Of a DNA stretch of 64,000 nucleotides, positions 43,370-53,051 are shown piece by piece. Each line of letters starts with the position of its first letter. The first letter of the stretch is position 1. The translations under genes and the position numbers were made by a program. This DNA comes from Lujinxingia litoralis (lineage in GTDB: Bacteria > Myxococcota_A > Bradymonadia > Bradymonadales > Bradymonadaceae), in contig NZ_QHKO01000001.1 of assembly GCF_003260125.1 (NCBI RefSeq), forward strand, positions 310,001-374,000, in the 5' to 3' direction. Below the pieces are notes generated by a model. It made no database searches, had not been told where the DNA came from, and saw nothing but the letters and a program-made list of their open reading frames with translations.

Positions 43370-45391
43370 GTGTCCCTTCGCCCCGCGCCATTGCTGCTTC
43401 TGATGCTGGCCACGCTCCTGCCGGCCTGCCCCACCCCGCTGCTCGAATCGCCGCCGGGCGATGACGCCTCGCCATTATGCGAGGCCGCCGATCTGGACCC
43501 GGGCCCGGGCTACTCCCGCCGACTTACCCACCAGGAGTACGTCTGGACGGTGGGCGATGTGCTCGGCGTGGACCTGAGCCCCTGGCAGGAGAGCCTGCCG
43601 CGGGAGTCCTACGTCAGCGGGTTCAAAAACACCGCCTGGGGCCTGCTGGCGACCGGGCGGCACGTGGAGGTCTACGCGCACCTGGCCCGGGTAGCGGCCC
43701 AGGCCCTGGCCCCGGACCACCCCTGGTTGGTGGCGCTGGAGACCTGCGCGGAGAGCACGCCCCGCTGCCAGCAGGACTTTGTTCGTCAGGCGGCCTATCG
43801 CCTCTTCCGGCGCCCGGCCACCAGCGCGGAGGTGCAGCGCTTTGCCGAGCTCTTTGCCAGCGAGGAGAGCGCGCCCGCGGGCGCGCGCCTGGTGATCGAG
43901 GCCCTGCTGCAGGCCCCCCAGTTTCTGTACCGCCTCGAAAGCGATCGCCTCGACACCGGCCTTCCCCGGGCCGCGATGTACAAGCCCGAGCAGCTGGAGG
44001 GCCCCCTGCCGCCGGAGGGCAAAGAATCCCGGGTACAACTTCAGCCGGGCACCTACCGCGCCCGGGTGCAGCTGGCCAATGACGCCCCCTACCCTCAACA
44101 CGCGCAGCTGGCTCTGGGAGACACCCGCACCACCGCGACTCTCGAACCCTTTCGGGTGGGTCACCTCGCGCTGAGCTTCGATGCCACGCAGAGCGAGACG
44201 CGCCCCCTGCGCCTGGAGGCCCGCGCCTTGCACCGGCCCCCGGGCGCGACGGTGGCCCCGCGCGTGCTCCAGGTCGAGGTGCTCGGCCCGCTGCGCGCCG
44301 AGGTCGATCCCGGGGATGACCTCGCCTACCGGGTGCGCCGGCTCTCGGGCTACGAGATGGCCAGTCGCCTCTCCTACTTCATCTGGCACTCCGCCCCCGA
44401 CGCCGCGCTCCTCGACGCTGCCGCCGACGGCGAACTCGAGAGCGCCGCCGGCCTACAGGCCGCGGCGCGCCGGATGCTCGCCGACCCCAAAGCCCGCCGG
44501 GCGTTTAAGAGCTACCTGGCCGAGTGGTTGCACCTGGATGTCCTGACCACCGTGGAGCGAAGCCCCGAGACCTTCCCCGACTTCTCCGCCCATCTCATCG
44601 ACGACATGCGCCGGGAGATTGAGCACTTCGCGCAGGCCATCGCCTTTGATGGCGCCGCCGACTGGCTCACGGTCTTCGATGCCCGCTTTAGTTTTCTGAC
44701 CCCGCGCCTGGCGACCTACTACGGAGTCGCGGCGCCGAGCGACCCCGCGCAACCCTACGCCTGGGCTCCCGAGAGCCCCCGTGGCGGGCTCCTGACCCAG
44801 GGCGCGCTGCTGACGGCGACGACCAGCAACGACACCACCTCCCCGGTCAAACGCGGCATCTTCGTGCGGGAGCGCTTTCTGTGTGAGTCGGTGCCCCCGC
44901 CGGCCTCCAACGCCGTGATGCAGGCCGCCCCCGACACCGAAGGCCTGAGCACCCGGGAGCGACTGCGCCGTCATAGCGAGAGCCCCTCGTGCAACTTCTG
45001 CCACCGACGGGTCGACCCGATAGGCTTTGGGCTGGAGGCCTTCGACGCCACCGGGCGCTATCGCACCCTCGACGACACCGGGCATCCGGTCGACACCACC
45101 GGCGCCATCACGCGCAGCCCCTATGAGCGCGACACCCTGCATTTTGAGGGCGCACGCCAGCTCGGTGAACTCCTGGCCACCAGCGAAGACGCCGAGCGCT
45201 GCATGGTGGAACAGATGTACCAGTACGCGCTGGGCCGCCCGGCCGCCGAGATCGATCGCTGTACCCTGGAGGCGATCATCGCCGAGGCGCGCGCCGGGGG
45301 GCGCTCCTACACCGACATCATCGTGGCGATCGTCACCAGCGAGGCCTTTCGCAGCGTTCGCCAGCACCACTATTCGGGAGAGCAACCGTGA
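43370..45391 (+). CDS. DUF1592/DUF1588-type c-type-cytochrome-like lipoprotein
   Basis: A 673-aa exported protein: signal with lipobox LLPAC, DUF1587/1595-like segments (RLTHQEYVWTVGDVLGVDLS, AAYRLFRRPATSAEVQRFAE), a carbohydrate-binding-like insert, DUF1592 (LSYFIWHSAPDAALLDAAAD), DUF1588 (RERFLCESVPPP, SPSCNFCHRRVDPIGFGLE) and DUF1585 (QMYQYALGRP). CNFCH is a one-haem c-type motif. The set is that of planctomycete and myxobacterial proteins always paired with a DUF1552 partner. It begins with GTG and overlaps the DUF1552 start (GTGA). The substrate is unknown; a role in degrading complex organics has been suggested for the family. Confidence 0.88.
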   Translation: MSLRPAPLLLLMLATLLPACPTPLLESPPGDDASPLCEAADLDPGPGYSRRLTHQEYVWTVGDVLGVDLSPWQESLPRESYVSGFKNTAWGLLATGRHVEVYAHLARVAAQALAPDHPWLVALETCAESTPRCQQDFVRQAAYRLFRRPATSAEVQRFAELFASEESAPAGARLVIEALLQAPQFLYRLESDRLDTGLPRAAMYKPEQLEGPLPPEGKESRVQLQPGTYRARVQLANDAPYPQHAQLALGDTRTTATLEPFRVGHLALSFDATQSETRPLRLEARALHRPPGATVAPRVLQVEVLGPLRAEVDPGDDLAYRVRRLSGYEMASRLSYFIWHSAPDAALLDAAADGELESAAGLQAAARRMLADPKARRAFKSYLAEWLHLDVLTTVERSPETFPDFSAHLIDDMRREIEHFAQAIAFDGAADWLTVFDARFSFLTPRLATYYGVAAPSDPAQPYAWAPESPRGGLLTQGALLTATTSNDTTSPVKRGIFVRERFLCESVPPPASNAVMQAAPDTEGLSTRERLRRHSESPSCNFCHRRVDPIGFGLEAFDATGRYRTLDDTGHPVDTTGAITRSPYERDTLHFEGARQLGELLATSEDAERCMVEQMYQYALGRPAAEIDRCTLEAIIAEARAGGRSYTDIIVAIVTSEAFRSVRQHHYSGEQP

Positions 45392-46770
45392 GCCGAGACA
45401 AGACCATGACTCGCCGCGCCTTTTTGCGCGGCGCCGGCACCCTGGCGATCGGGCTGCCCTTTATCGCCGCGCTGGGCGGCGACGCCCTCACCGGTCACCG
45501 GCTCCTGCGGGCCACCGAGGCCGCCACGCCGCAGGCCCCCCGGCGGCTGATCACCTTCTTTTTTGCCAACGGCTGCCCTCCCGAACTCTGGTTACCGGAG
45601 CACGCCGGGCCGCTCACCGAGCTCTCCGGCGTGCTCGCCCCGCTCCACCGGGTGCGCCACCGCCTGGCGTTGATCTCGGGGCTGAGCGACCCGGCCGGCA
45701 AAGAAGGCTCCGGCGACGATCACAGCCGGGGCAGCGGCGCGTTTGCCGTGGGCGCCTCCAATCCCTTTTTGGAACACGACCGGGTCGACCACACCGGCAA
45801 ACGCTACGCCAACTCCGCCGGCGGCCCCTCCCTGGAGCAGGTCGCCCTGCAGCGCCTGCGCCCCGACACCCGGCTCCCCTCGCTGGAGCTGGGCGTGATG
45901 CGCGGCGCGCCCAACACGCGCACCTACCACATCAAGTCCTGGCGCGGCATCAACCAGCCCAACCCGCCGATTCTCAACCCGCTGGACACCTTTCACCACC
46001 TCTTCGGTCACGATGACCGGGGCAACCTCCCCGGCGCGCGCCAGCAGAGCATCCTGGACACGGTGCTGCCCGAATACCACCGCGTGATCAGCCCACGCTA
46101 CGGCCTCGATCCCTTGAGCCGCACCCAGATCGCCGACCACCTGGAGCAGCTCCGCCAGCTGGAGCGCCGTGCCCAACGCCACGATGAAGCGATGCGCGCC
46201 CAGTGCCGCCGGCCCGATCAACCCGCCTCGTACGCCGACACCCGCTACTCCGAATACGCCGAGGTCTTTCGACTCCAGGCCGACCTGCTGGCCACCGCGT
46301 TGCGCTGCGACTTCACCCGCTTTGCCAGCGTGATGCTGGGCGCCGGCGGCGAAGATCTCTTTTTGCCCGGCACTCAGGCCGCCCACCACGAGCTGGGCCA
46401 CCGCTACAACGCCCGCCCCGACAACGATTTCGCCACCTACACCCTCTTCCAGATGACGATGCTCGCCGAGCTTTTGGAACGCCTGGACGATCCGAGCTTC
46501 GTGGAGGCCAACGGACACACCCTGCTCGAGAACTCCGTGGTGCTGGTGGGCACCGAACTCTCCAACCCGGCCACCCACAACCACGATGAGATGTTCTACA
46601 TGGTGGCCGGCGGCTCCTTTGCCGCGCGCACCGGCTATCACCACCGCGTGAGCGACGGAAGGCGTCGCGCAGTCAACGACCTCTACACCGCCTGCCTGGG
46701 CGCGGTGGGCGTGGAGACGCGTACCTTCGGCGATGCCCGTCACTGCACCGAGCCGCTCAATCTGAGCTGA
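45388..46770 (+). CDS. Tat-exported DUF1552 protein
   Basis: A 460-aa partner of the DUF1592 gene, with a twin-arginine signal (TRRAFLRGAGTLAIGLPFIA). The DUF1552 domain follows: LITFFFANGCPPELWLP, VRHRLALISGLSD, RVDHTGKRYANSAGGPSLEQ, ALRCDFTRFASVMLGAGGED and ENSVVLVGTELSNPATHNHD. The family is related to the alkaline-phosphatase/sulfatase superfamily in overall layout and probably uses metal. Tat export implies it folds in the cytoplasm with a cofactor. The GTG start overlaps the previous stop. Confidence 0.88.
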   Translation: MSRDKTMTRRAFLRGAGTLAIGLPFIAALGGDALTGHRLLRATEAATPQAPRRLITFFFANGCPPELWLPEHAGPLTELSGVLAPLHRVRHRLALISGLSDPAGKEGSGDDHSRGSGAFAVGASNPFLEHDRVDHTGKRYANSAGGPSLEQVALQRLRPDTRLPSLELGVMRGAPNTRTYHIKSWRGINQPNPPILNPLDTFHHLFGHDDRGNLPGARQQSILDTVLPEYHRVISPRYGLDPLSRTQIADHLEQLRQLERRAQRHDEAMRAQCRRPDQPASYADTRYSEYAEVFRLQADLLATALRCDFTRFASVMLGAGGEDLFLPGTQAAHHELGHRYNARPDNDFATYTLFQMTMLAELLERLDDPSFVEANGHTLLENSVVLVGTELSNPATHNHDEMFYMVAGGSFAARTGYHHRVSDGRRRAVNDLYTACLGAVGVETRTFGDARHCTEPLNLS

Positions 46771-46867
46771 AGCGGCCCCGAGGCGAAGATTTGGGCGGCG
46801 CTCCCGGGTGGCTAATTTTAAGGGTGTTCGCCCGCTTTTAAGTCTCAACGCTGCCCCCGAGGCCGCC

Positions 46868-47233
46868 ATGACGCATCTGCACGAGCACCATCACGACCAC
46901 GGACACCATCATGAGCCGGGCTGTGGCCACACCGCCATTCAGCACGAGGATCACGTCGACTACCTGCACAACGGGCATCTCCACCACCCCGAGGAAGGCG
47001 ACATGGTCGAGGAGCACCGCATCGAGGTGACCGACATCAACCCCCAGCGCTGCACCCCCTACCACCGCTGCGGCGCCCACCCTCCCGATCACGTACACGG
47101 GCCGGGCTGTGGCCATGAACCGGTGCCCCACGGCGATCATATCGACTACCTGGTCGACGGCCACCTGCACCACCCCCACGGCGATCACTGCGATAACCAC
47201 GGCCCCATCGAGGTGGTCGAATCCGGCGAGTAG
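46868..47233 (+). CDS. Histidine-rich metal-binding protein with internal duplication
   Basis: A 121-aa soluble protein with an unusual density of His. It contains two related halves: one with HHEPGCGHTAIQHEDHVDYL and NGHLHHP, another with HVHGPGCGHEPVPHGDHIDY and DGHLHHPHGDHCD, with a short Cys-containing linker between them. The ligands suggest zinc, nickel or copper storage or trafficking. The ATG at 46868 is preceded by GAGG with 6-nt spacing and is preferred over the earlier in-frame start at 46808. The neighbours are unrelated. I recall similar small proteins in other bacteria but cannot name a studied member. Confidence 0.75.
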   Translation: MTHLHEHHHDHGHHHEPGCGHTAIQHEDHVDYLHNGHLHHPEEGDMVEEHRIEVTDINPQRCTPYHRCGAHPPDHVHGPGCGHEPVPHGDHIDYLVDGHLHHPHGDHCDNHGPIEVVESGE

Positions 47234-47234
47234 C

Positions 47235-49793
47235 CTATTTGCGAATGGCCCGGGCCTGCAGGGGGTCTTCGGGCCAGGGGTGTTTGGCGTAGCGCGCGCG
47301 CAGCTCTTTGCGCACCTGGGGGTAGGTGCGCTCCCAGAAGCCGGCCAGATCGTCGGTCACCTGCTGCGGCCGATAGTTGGGCGCCAGCAGGTGCAACAGC
47401 ACCGCGACCTGCCCGCGAGCCAGGCGCGGGGAGTCGAGCCAGCCAAACACCTCCTGAATGCGCACCGCCAGCACCGGCGGCCCCTCCAGCCGGTACTCCA
47501 GGCGAATCTGGCTCCCCGAAGGCACCTCCAGACGAGGGGGGAGTTCCTCGTCGAGCAGGCGGCGCTGCTCCCGATTTAAGTACGCCGAGAGCTGCGCCCC
47601 CAGGTTCATGGCACGCAACTGCCCCAGAGAGCGCTTCCCCCAGCAGACCTGCTCCCAGATGGGCTGCGCCGGGTCCCCCCGGCGCGCATCGAGCATCAGT
47701 CGAGGAAAGTCCGCATCCGGGAACCACCGCCGCGCACACTCCCAGCGGAGCAAAAACTGGGCGTCATCGGTGCCCAGACCAAAGGCCGCCACCACGTCGT
47801 CCAGCGCGTGGTTCAGCAGGCAGGTCGTGACCTCGGCAGCATCGGCATGCCTGTCAACGGAGGCCACCTGACGCTCCAGCGCGATCCCGTCGAAGCGCCG
47901 CTGGCGCTCGGCCATCACCCGTTCACGCTCGCTATCAAAGGCCACCACCACGCGTTCATCAAAACGCCGGGGATAAACGTCTTCGAGCCACGCCATCTCC
48001 ACCTGACTGGCCATCCGAATGAGCCCCCGGCTGGCCACGCCGCCCACAGCGTCTCGGGCCCGGGTGCGGCCGCCGATCGAGGCGGCCACCACCACCTCGG
48101 CGTCACGCACCACGCTCTCGCGCGCCAGCGCCAGCGCCTCTCCTCCCACCATCACAAAACGCGCCGCGCCATCTTCGCGCCGAAACGCGATGCGATCGGG
48201 AAAGGCCACCAGAAGCGTCTTCAGGAGGTCTACTGCATCGCCGGTATCCGGGCGGCGGGCGCCGATGGTCTTGAGAAGTTGATCGCGCACCTGAGCCACC
48301 CGTCGCGCCCCACCCTGATGCACTCCCAGCCCCAGTCGCCGCGCGGCCTGACCACTGCCGCGGGCCGCATCCTCCAGCAACTCCGCCCGGATCAGCACGT
48401 CGCTGCGGCCGGCCGGGGCGTCGGACGCCACCGACGTGACAAAATCACGCTCCGAGAGAATCGCCGCCATCGCGCAGGTCTGGGCCGCGCACCCTCGGCG
48501 TTCGCCCTCGATCAACATGCGGCCCAGGCGAGGGTGCAGCGGAAGGTCGAGCAGACGGCGCCCCACGTCCGTCGTGCGAAAGTCGTCGGGCTCCAGCGCG
48601 CCGAGTTGACGCAAGAGTTCCACCGCCTGGGCAAGCGCCGGCGCGGGCGGCGACTCAAACCACCCGAACTCCCCGGGGTCCGCGCCACTCCAGGCCACCA
48701 CCTCCTGCACCACCGGCGATAACTCCACGCGCTGAAGCTCAGCATCGTCATACGCGGCCATCCGGTGTTCAAACGCACGCGTCCACAAACGCAGCGCGCG
48801 CCCGGCCCGCACGCGCCCGGCCCGGCCGGCGCGCTGATTAGCCGAGGCCAGGCTCACATGCTCCAGCACCAGCTCATTGAGCCCACTGGCCGGCGAGCTG
48901 CGCATGGTGCGCACCTGCCCCGAATCGATGACCAGCGTGACCCCCTCGATGGTCAGCGAGGTCTCGGCGATGTTGGTCGAGACGATGATGCGCCGACCGC
49001 CCCCCGGAGCCAGCGCCCGATCCTGCTCCTCATTGGAAAGCGCCGAATAAAGCGGATAACAGGCCACGCCCTCGGCCGGTGCCCAACGCTCGAGCGCCGA
49101 GAGGCAACGGTGAATCTCGGCTCGTCCGGGCAAAAAGATCAGGATGTCGCCGCCATCATCATCAGCCCCGCCGACATAGCGGCGCGCGGCGCGGGCAGCT
49201 TCATACTCCAGGCGCTCCTCCGGCGGCTGCGCCAGGTACTCCACCTCCACCGGAAAGGTCCGCCCCAGACTTTTGACCACCGGTACGTCGAGAAACTCCG
49301 CGATCGGCGCGGTGGCGATGGTGGCCGACATCACCACCACCTTGAGATCATCGCGCACCTGCTGAACCTCGCGCAGAAACGCGATCGCCAGGTCGCTATG
49401 CACGCTGCGCTCATGAAACTCATCGAGGATCACCAGGCCCACATCGTCGAGCAGCGGATCGCGCTGCAGCCAGCGGGTCAGGATGCCCTCGGTGATCACC
49501 AGCAGTTTCGTGTCGGGACCGGCGCGTCGGTCAAAGCGCACCTGGTAGCCGACCTCCTCGCCAAGGCGCACACCACGCTCCCGGGCGATGCGGCCCGCGG
49601 TGGCGCGCGCGGCCACGCGCCGTGGCTCGAGCATCACCACCTGCCGGCCGCCGGCCAGACCGGCATCGAGCAGCGCCGGCGGCACACGGGTACTTTTGCC
49701 GGCACCGGGCGGCGCTTCAATCACCACGCCGCAGTGGGCTCGAAGCGCCCCGACAATCTCGGGGAGCACCTCATCAATAGGCAAACGACTCAT
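47235..49793 (-). CDS. hrpB: ATP-dependent helicase HrpB
   Basis: An 852-aa DEAH-type superfamily 2 RNA helicase. Visible motifs are VIEAPPGAGKSTRVPPALLD (Walker A), MLEPRRVAARA (Ia), LVILDEFHERSVHSDLA (DEFH, motif II), VVVMSATIATAPIA (III), DILIFLPGRAEIHRCL (IV), IIVSTNIAETSLTIEGVTLV (V) and NQRAGRAGRVRAGRALRLW (VI). The C-terminal extension matches the HrpB family length. HrpB's exact role is not settled; it is distinct from the T3SS regulator of the same name. The ATG lies just after the hflC stop, with AGGAAGG as ribosome-binding site. Confidence 0.94.
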   Translation of the reverse strand: MSRLPIDEVLPEIVGALRAHCGVVIEAPPGAGKSTRVPPALLDAGLAGGRQVVMLEPRRVAARATAGRIARERGVRLGEEVGYQVRFDRRAGPDTKLLVITEGILTRWLQRDPLLDDVGLVILDEFHERSVHSDLAIAFLREVQQVRDDLKVVVMSATIATAPIAEFLDVPVVKSLGRTFPVEVEYLAQPPEERLEYEAARAARRYVGGADDDGGDILIFLPGRAEIHRCLSALERWAPAEGVACYPLYSALSNEEQDRALAPGGGRRIIVSTNIAETSLTIEGVTLVIDSGQVRTMRSSPASGLNELVLEHVSLASANQRAGRAGRVRAGRALRLWTRAFEHRMAAYDDAELQRVELSPVVQEVVAWSGADPGEFGWFESPPAPALAQAVELLRQLGALEPDDFRTTDVGRRLLDLPLHPRLGRMLIEGERRGCAAQTCAMAAILSERDFVTSVASDAPAGRSDVLIRAELLEDAARGSGQAARRLGLGVHQGGARRVAQVRDQLLKTIGARRPDTGDAVDLLKTLLVAFPDRIAFRREDGAARFVMVGGEALALARESVVRDAEVVVAASIGGRTRARDAVGGVASRGLIRMASQVEMAWLEDVYPRRFDERVVVAFDSERERVMAERQRRFDGIALERQVASVDRHADAAEVTTCLLNHALDDVVAAFGLGTDDAQFLLRWECARRWFPDADFPRLMLDARRGDPAQPIWEQVCWGKRSLGQLRAMNLGAQLSAYLNREQRRLLDEELPPRLEVPSGSQIRLEYRLEGPPVLAVRIQEVFGWLDSPRLARGQVAVLLHLLAPNYRPQQVTDDLAGFWERTYPQVRKELRARYAKHPWPEDPLQARAIRK

Positions 49794-49799
49794 GCCTTC

Positions 49800-50747
49800 C
49801 TAGCGTGATGATTTAAGGTACTCGAGAAACTCGCTCTCGGTGGTGAGCATCAACACCGAATCTTCACCGAGCACGTCTTCGTAGCTCTCCATCGTCCGCA
49901 AGAAACGATAGAACTCCGGATCGACGTCGTAGGCTTCGGCGTAAATCGCGGCGGCCTGCGCGTCGGCGCGACCACGGATTTCTTCGGCCTGACGAAACGC
50001 CTCGGACTCAATACGTTTGAGCTCACGCTCCTTTTCCCCGCTGATCCGCGCGGCCTCCCCCTGGCCCTGCGAGCGGAACTTCTCGGCGATGCGGTAGCGC
50101 TCGGCGATCATGCGCTCGTAGACGCGCTTTTGCACATCTTCGTTGTAATTGATGCGCTTGAAACGCACGTCCAGGATTTCGACGCCCAGGTCAGTAGCCA
50201 GCTCGGCCGCCTGGCTCAACACATCGGCCATGATCTTGCTGCGGCCATGTTCGATCGCGGCCAGCCCGGCCTGCAGGTCGTCTTCGTCCTGTTGCAGGTC
50301 CTCATCGACCAGGGGCACCCGATTGGTCGAACGTACCAGCTCAATCAGATCGTGGTTAGCGACCGCATCTCGAGTGGCGCCGTCGATGATGTCGTCGAGG
50401 CGCGAGCGGGCCCCGCGCTCATCACGCACCCGCTGATAGAAACGCAGCGGGTCGACAATCCGCCAACGCGCATAGGTATCCACCCAGACAAAACGCTTGT
50501 CGCGAGTGGGCACCTGATTGCGGTTGCCATTCCACTCGAGAAAACGCTTCTCAAAGCGATGCGCGCTCTGAATGAAGGGGGTCTTAAAGTAGAGCCCGGG
50601 CTCGGTGTAGGCCTGCCCCACCGGCTTTCCGAACTGAGTGATGACCACCTGTTCATTCTCATCGACCACCAGCGTGGCGTTGCTGGCAAGGATGAAAGCC
50701 AGAATGATCCCCGCCCACACAAAGGAGCGCTTCCAGCTACCTTTCAT
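49800..50747 (-). CDS. hflC: Modulator of FtsH protease HflC
   Basis: A 315-aa SPFH/prohibitin-type inner-membrane protein that forms a cage with HflK around the FtsH protease. It has one N-terminal helix (FVWAGIILAFILASNATLVV), then DENEQVVITQFGKPVGQAYT and YFKTPFIQSAHRFEKRFLEW, then the prohibitin coiled coil (MIAERYRIAEKFRSQGQGEA) and RADAQAAAIYAEAYDVDPEF. The ATG overlaps the hflK stop by 4 bp. It lies between hflK and hrpB in one transcription direction. Confidence 0.95.
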   Translation of the reverse strand: MKGSWKRSFVWAGIILAFILASNATLVVDENEQVVITQFGKPVGQAYTEPGLYFKTPFIQSAHRFEKRFLEWNGNRNQVPTRDKRFVWVDTYARWRIVDPLRFYQRVRDERGARSRLDDIIDGATRDAVANHDLIELVRSTNRVPLVDEDLQQDEDDLQAGLAAIEHGRSKIMADVLSQAAELATDLGVEILDVRFKRINYNEDVQKRVYERMIAERYRIAEKFRSQGQGEAARISGEKERELKRIESEAFRQAEEIRGRADAQAAAIYAEAYDVDPEFYRFLRTMESYEDVLGEDSVLMLTTESEFLEYLKSSR

Positions 50748-51748
50748 CGCTGACCTCCCTGTGCCGCCATCGGCGCGAGCCCCGGACCATTCACGTCCCC
50801 GAGCTGCATCACGGGCATGGTGTTGGTGGCCTCCGAATCGAGAATCACCTTGCGGCGAATCTTAGGAAGCACCTGCCCCATGGTTTCCAGATAGATGCGC
50901 TGCCGCGTGATCTCGGGGGCTTTGGCGTACTCGGCGTAGAGGCTCCGGAAACGGGCTACCTCGCCCTTTGCGCGGTTGATACGATCGAGTTCGTACCCCT
51001 CGGCCTGCTGCACCAGCTGCTCAGAACGGCCCCGCGCCCGCGGTATCTCCGCGTTGTAGTCGCGGCGCGCCTCGTTGATCATGCGCTCCATTTCCTGCTG
51101 AGCCTGGTTCACCTGATTAAACGAGGGCTTCACCGGATCGGGAGGCGTCACGTCCTGAAGGATGACCTGGCCGATAGCGATGCCCATCTCGTATCGGTTA
51201 CACAACTCCTGGAGCCGTGCTTGAACCGAGGTCGCAAGCTCGGTGCGACCGGCGGTGAGGACCTCGTTAACGGTGCGGTCGCCCACAAACTCGCGCATGA
51301 CCGCCTGAGACATGTAGCGCAGGGTGTGCTCCACATCGCGCACACGAAAGAGATAGAGGTAAGGGTCGCTGATGCGATACTGCACCGTCCACTCCACGTC
51401 GACGACGTTGAGATCACCGGTGAGCATCAGCGACTCGTCCTCATGCTCGCTATCGCTGTAGCGGGTGGTTTCTCCCACCCGTACGGTGCGAAAGCCAAAC
51501 TCCTCTTTGCGCTGCTCCTCAACCGGCACCTCGTAGACCTTTTCGATCCCGAGCGGCGCCTTAAAGTGCAGGCCGGGGCCTACCGAGCGCGAGAGTTTCC
51601 CCATGCGCAGCACCACGCCGACGCTGTTGGCATCGACCTGGAACATGGAGCTTCCCACAAGCACCAGCGCCACGATGCCCAGCGCAACCATTCCCGGAAG
51701 GCCCTTACCGAGGGGCCCGGCAGGCAACTTGAATCGACTCAGGTCCAT
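50744..51748 (-). CDS. hflK: Modulator of FtsH protease HflK
   Basis: A 334-aa partner of HflC. N-terminal membrane helix (LPGMVALGIVALVLVGSSMF), SPFH core with GVVLRMGKLSRSVGPGLHFK and NVVDVEWTVQYRISDPYLYL, then the coiled-coil region with RDYNAEIPRARGRSEQLVQQ, AEGYELDRINRAKGEVARF and RQRIYLETMGQVLPKIRRKV. GGAGG lies eight bases before the ATG. HflK and HflC restrict substrates of FtsH in the inner membrane. It is followed by hflC with a 4-bp overlap. Confidence 0.95.
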   Translation of the reverse strand: MDLSRFKLPAGPLGKGLPGMVALGIVALVLVGSSMFQVDANSVGVVLRMGKLSRSVGPGLHFKAPLGIEKVYEVPVEEQRKEEFGFRTVRVGETTRYSDSEHEDESLMLTGDLNVVDVEWTVQYRISDPYLYLFRVRDVEHTLRYMSQAVMREFVGDRTVNEVLTAGRTELATSVQARLQELCNRYEMGIAIGQVILQDVTPPDPVKPSFNQVNQAQQEMERMINEARRDYNAEIPRARGRSEQLVQQAEGYELDRINRAKGEVARFRSLYAEYAKAPEITRQRIYLETMGQVLPKIRRKVILDSEATNTMPVMQLGDVNGPGLAPMAAQGGQR

Positions 51749-51794
51749 CGGTCAGGCCTCCGCTTCGAGTTGAATTGCGCTGAGCCTATCACAC

Positions 51795-52241
51795 TTAGAG
51801 CCCCGGGAAGAGCGGACGGAACCAGGGAATGGCTCCGAGGATCAGCAGCAGCCCAACCGTAAAGAAGATCGCGCTGCGCTTATGCTTCGCCGCATCATTG
51901 TCGGCTTTTTTGGCCATGATCGAGCCGACCTGAACCACCACCACGGCCACGATCATCAAAAAGATGTGTTCGACGACAAAGAATCGAATGCTGCGCTCTC
52001 CCATGGCGGTGGCCATGTCGGCGAAGCCGGAGCGTACCACCGGACTGAGCCCGTAGAGCACCAGCCCGAGCAAAAGCTGAGTGTGCAGCGAGGCGACCAG
52101 GACCACCGAGCGCAGGCGGTCACCTTTGGTCCAGGCGCGTTTGGAGATCACGCCCTGCCAGGCACCAGCGATGGCGGCAAACGCCGCCATGAGCACGACC
52201 CAGCGCAATACGTTATGAATCGCAACGAGAACTTCTACCAT
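51795..52241 (-). CDS. Small four-helix membrane protein
   Basis: A 148-aa integral membrane protein with four hydrophobic helices (for example VLRWVVLMAAFAAIAGAWQ, LVASLHTQLLLGLVLYGLSP, VEHIFLMIVAVVVVQVGSIM and IFFTVGLLLILGAIPWF). Histidines (AIHNVLRW, SLHTQLLLG, VEHIF) sit inside or next to helices in the way of haem-binding membrane proteins, but the family is not certain. GGAG with 7-nt spacing supports the start at 52241. It lies between hflK and the Crp-like gene on the same strand. Confidence 0.72.
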   Translation of the reverse strand: MVEVLVAIHNVLRWVVLMAAFAAIAGAWQGVISKRAWTKGDRLRSVVLVASLHTQLLLGLVLYGLSPVVRSGFADMATAMGERSIRFFVVEHIFLMIVAVVVVQVGSIMAKKADNDAAKHKRSAIFFTVGLLLILGAIPWFRPLFPGL

Positions 52242-52338
52242 CACCAGACTCCTTGGGCCGCAAGAGGGGCCGCTTGTTTCGGGGACAACCAGGCGGCGGC
52301 ACTCTAACGGGGGGCGATCGCGGCGGCAAGGAGAGCCA

Positions 52339-53001
52339 TCAGCCCAGGACATAGTGCCGCAGGCCCTCCAGGTCTCGCACGGTCAGCGCGCCGCGCGAGC
52401 GGGCAATCAATCCGGCGCGCTCCAAGAGCGTAAGAGCGCGACGGGTACGTTCGCGCTCTAGCCCGGCGAGCGAAGCGAGCTGGGCGGTGGAAAGCGCCGG
52501 GGCGCGGCGGAGATTTTCGGTCTGGTGCTCCCCATATCGCTCCACGATCTCCAGGATGACCTGTCCCAGACGTGTACTGGCCGAGGAGCGCAAGAGCGGA
52601 GCCAGGGGTACGCGCAGCTCCTGGCGGTTAAAGATGGATCCCGACACCACCGCCCGCTCCCTCAAGATCGGCTCTACGATATCTCGAAGCTCATCGCGCT
52701 CCATGACCACAATGGTGGTCTCCTGGTGGGCACGGGCCTCTGGAATCACTTCTTGGCTTTCGCCAGAAAATGGCGCGAAAGCGTCGCCGCGGCCCAGGCG
52801 CAGCTCGCGCCCCACCATCACCCGACCGCTCAGGACCACGATGAGCTCGTCGTGCTCGCCCTCCAGATGAATGCGCGCCGCGTGGCCCCAGCGTTCCACG
52901 CGGCCCCGCTCACGCAGTTCGCGAAAGGCGGCCTCGGCCTGCTGACCGGTGATCAGCCCCCGAAACCTCCAGATATTGGCTCTCGATTCTTGCTCTACCA
53001 C
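52339..53001 (-). CDS. Crp/Fnr-like transcriptional regulator
   Basis: A regulator of about 220 aa. Residues about 10-115 form a cyclic-nucleotide-binding-like beta-roll (GEHDELIVVLSGRVMVGREL, LGRGDAFAPFSGESQEVIPE), a long dimer helix follows (STRLGQVILEIVERYGE), and the C-terminal winged helix contains ALSTAQLASLAGLERERTRR. The roll lacks a recognisable Crp phosphate-binding cassette, and no cysteine cluster is seen, so the signal is unclear. The GTG at 53001 has GAGG five bases upstream; the ATG at 53082 would overlap the upstream gene by 31 bp. It is at the end of the secretion operon and may control it. Confidence 0.8.
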   Translation of the reverse strand: MVEQESRANIWRFRGLITGQQAEAAFRELRERGRVERWGHAARIHLEGEHDELIVVLSGRVMVGRELRLGRGDAFAPFSGESQEVIPEARAHQETTIVVMERDELRDIVEPILRERAVVSGSIFNRQELRVPLAPLLRSSASTRLGQVILEIVERYGEHQTENLRRAPALSTAQLASLAGLERERTRRALTLLERAGLIARSRGALTVRDLEGLRHYVLG

Positions 53002-53051
53002 TGCGCCCTCGCCGTCATACAGCGCGCTCGACGCGAGCGCGCTCTGGGCGA

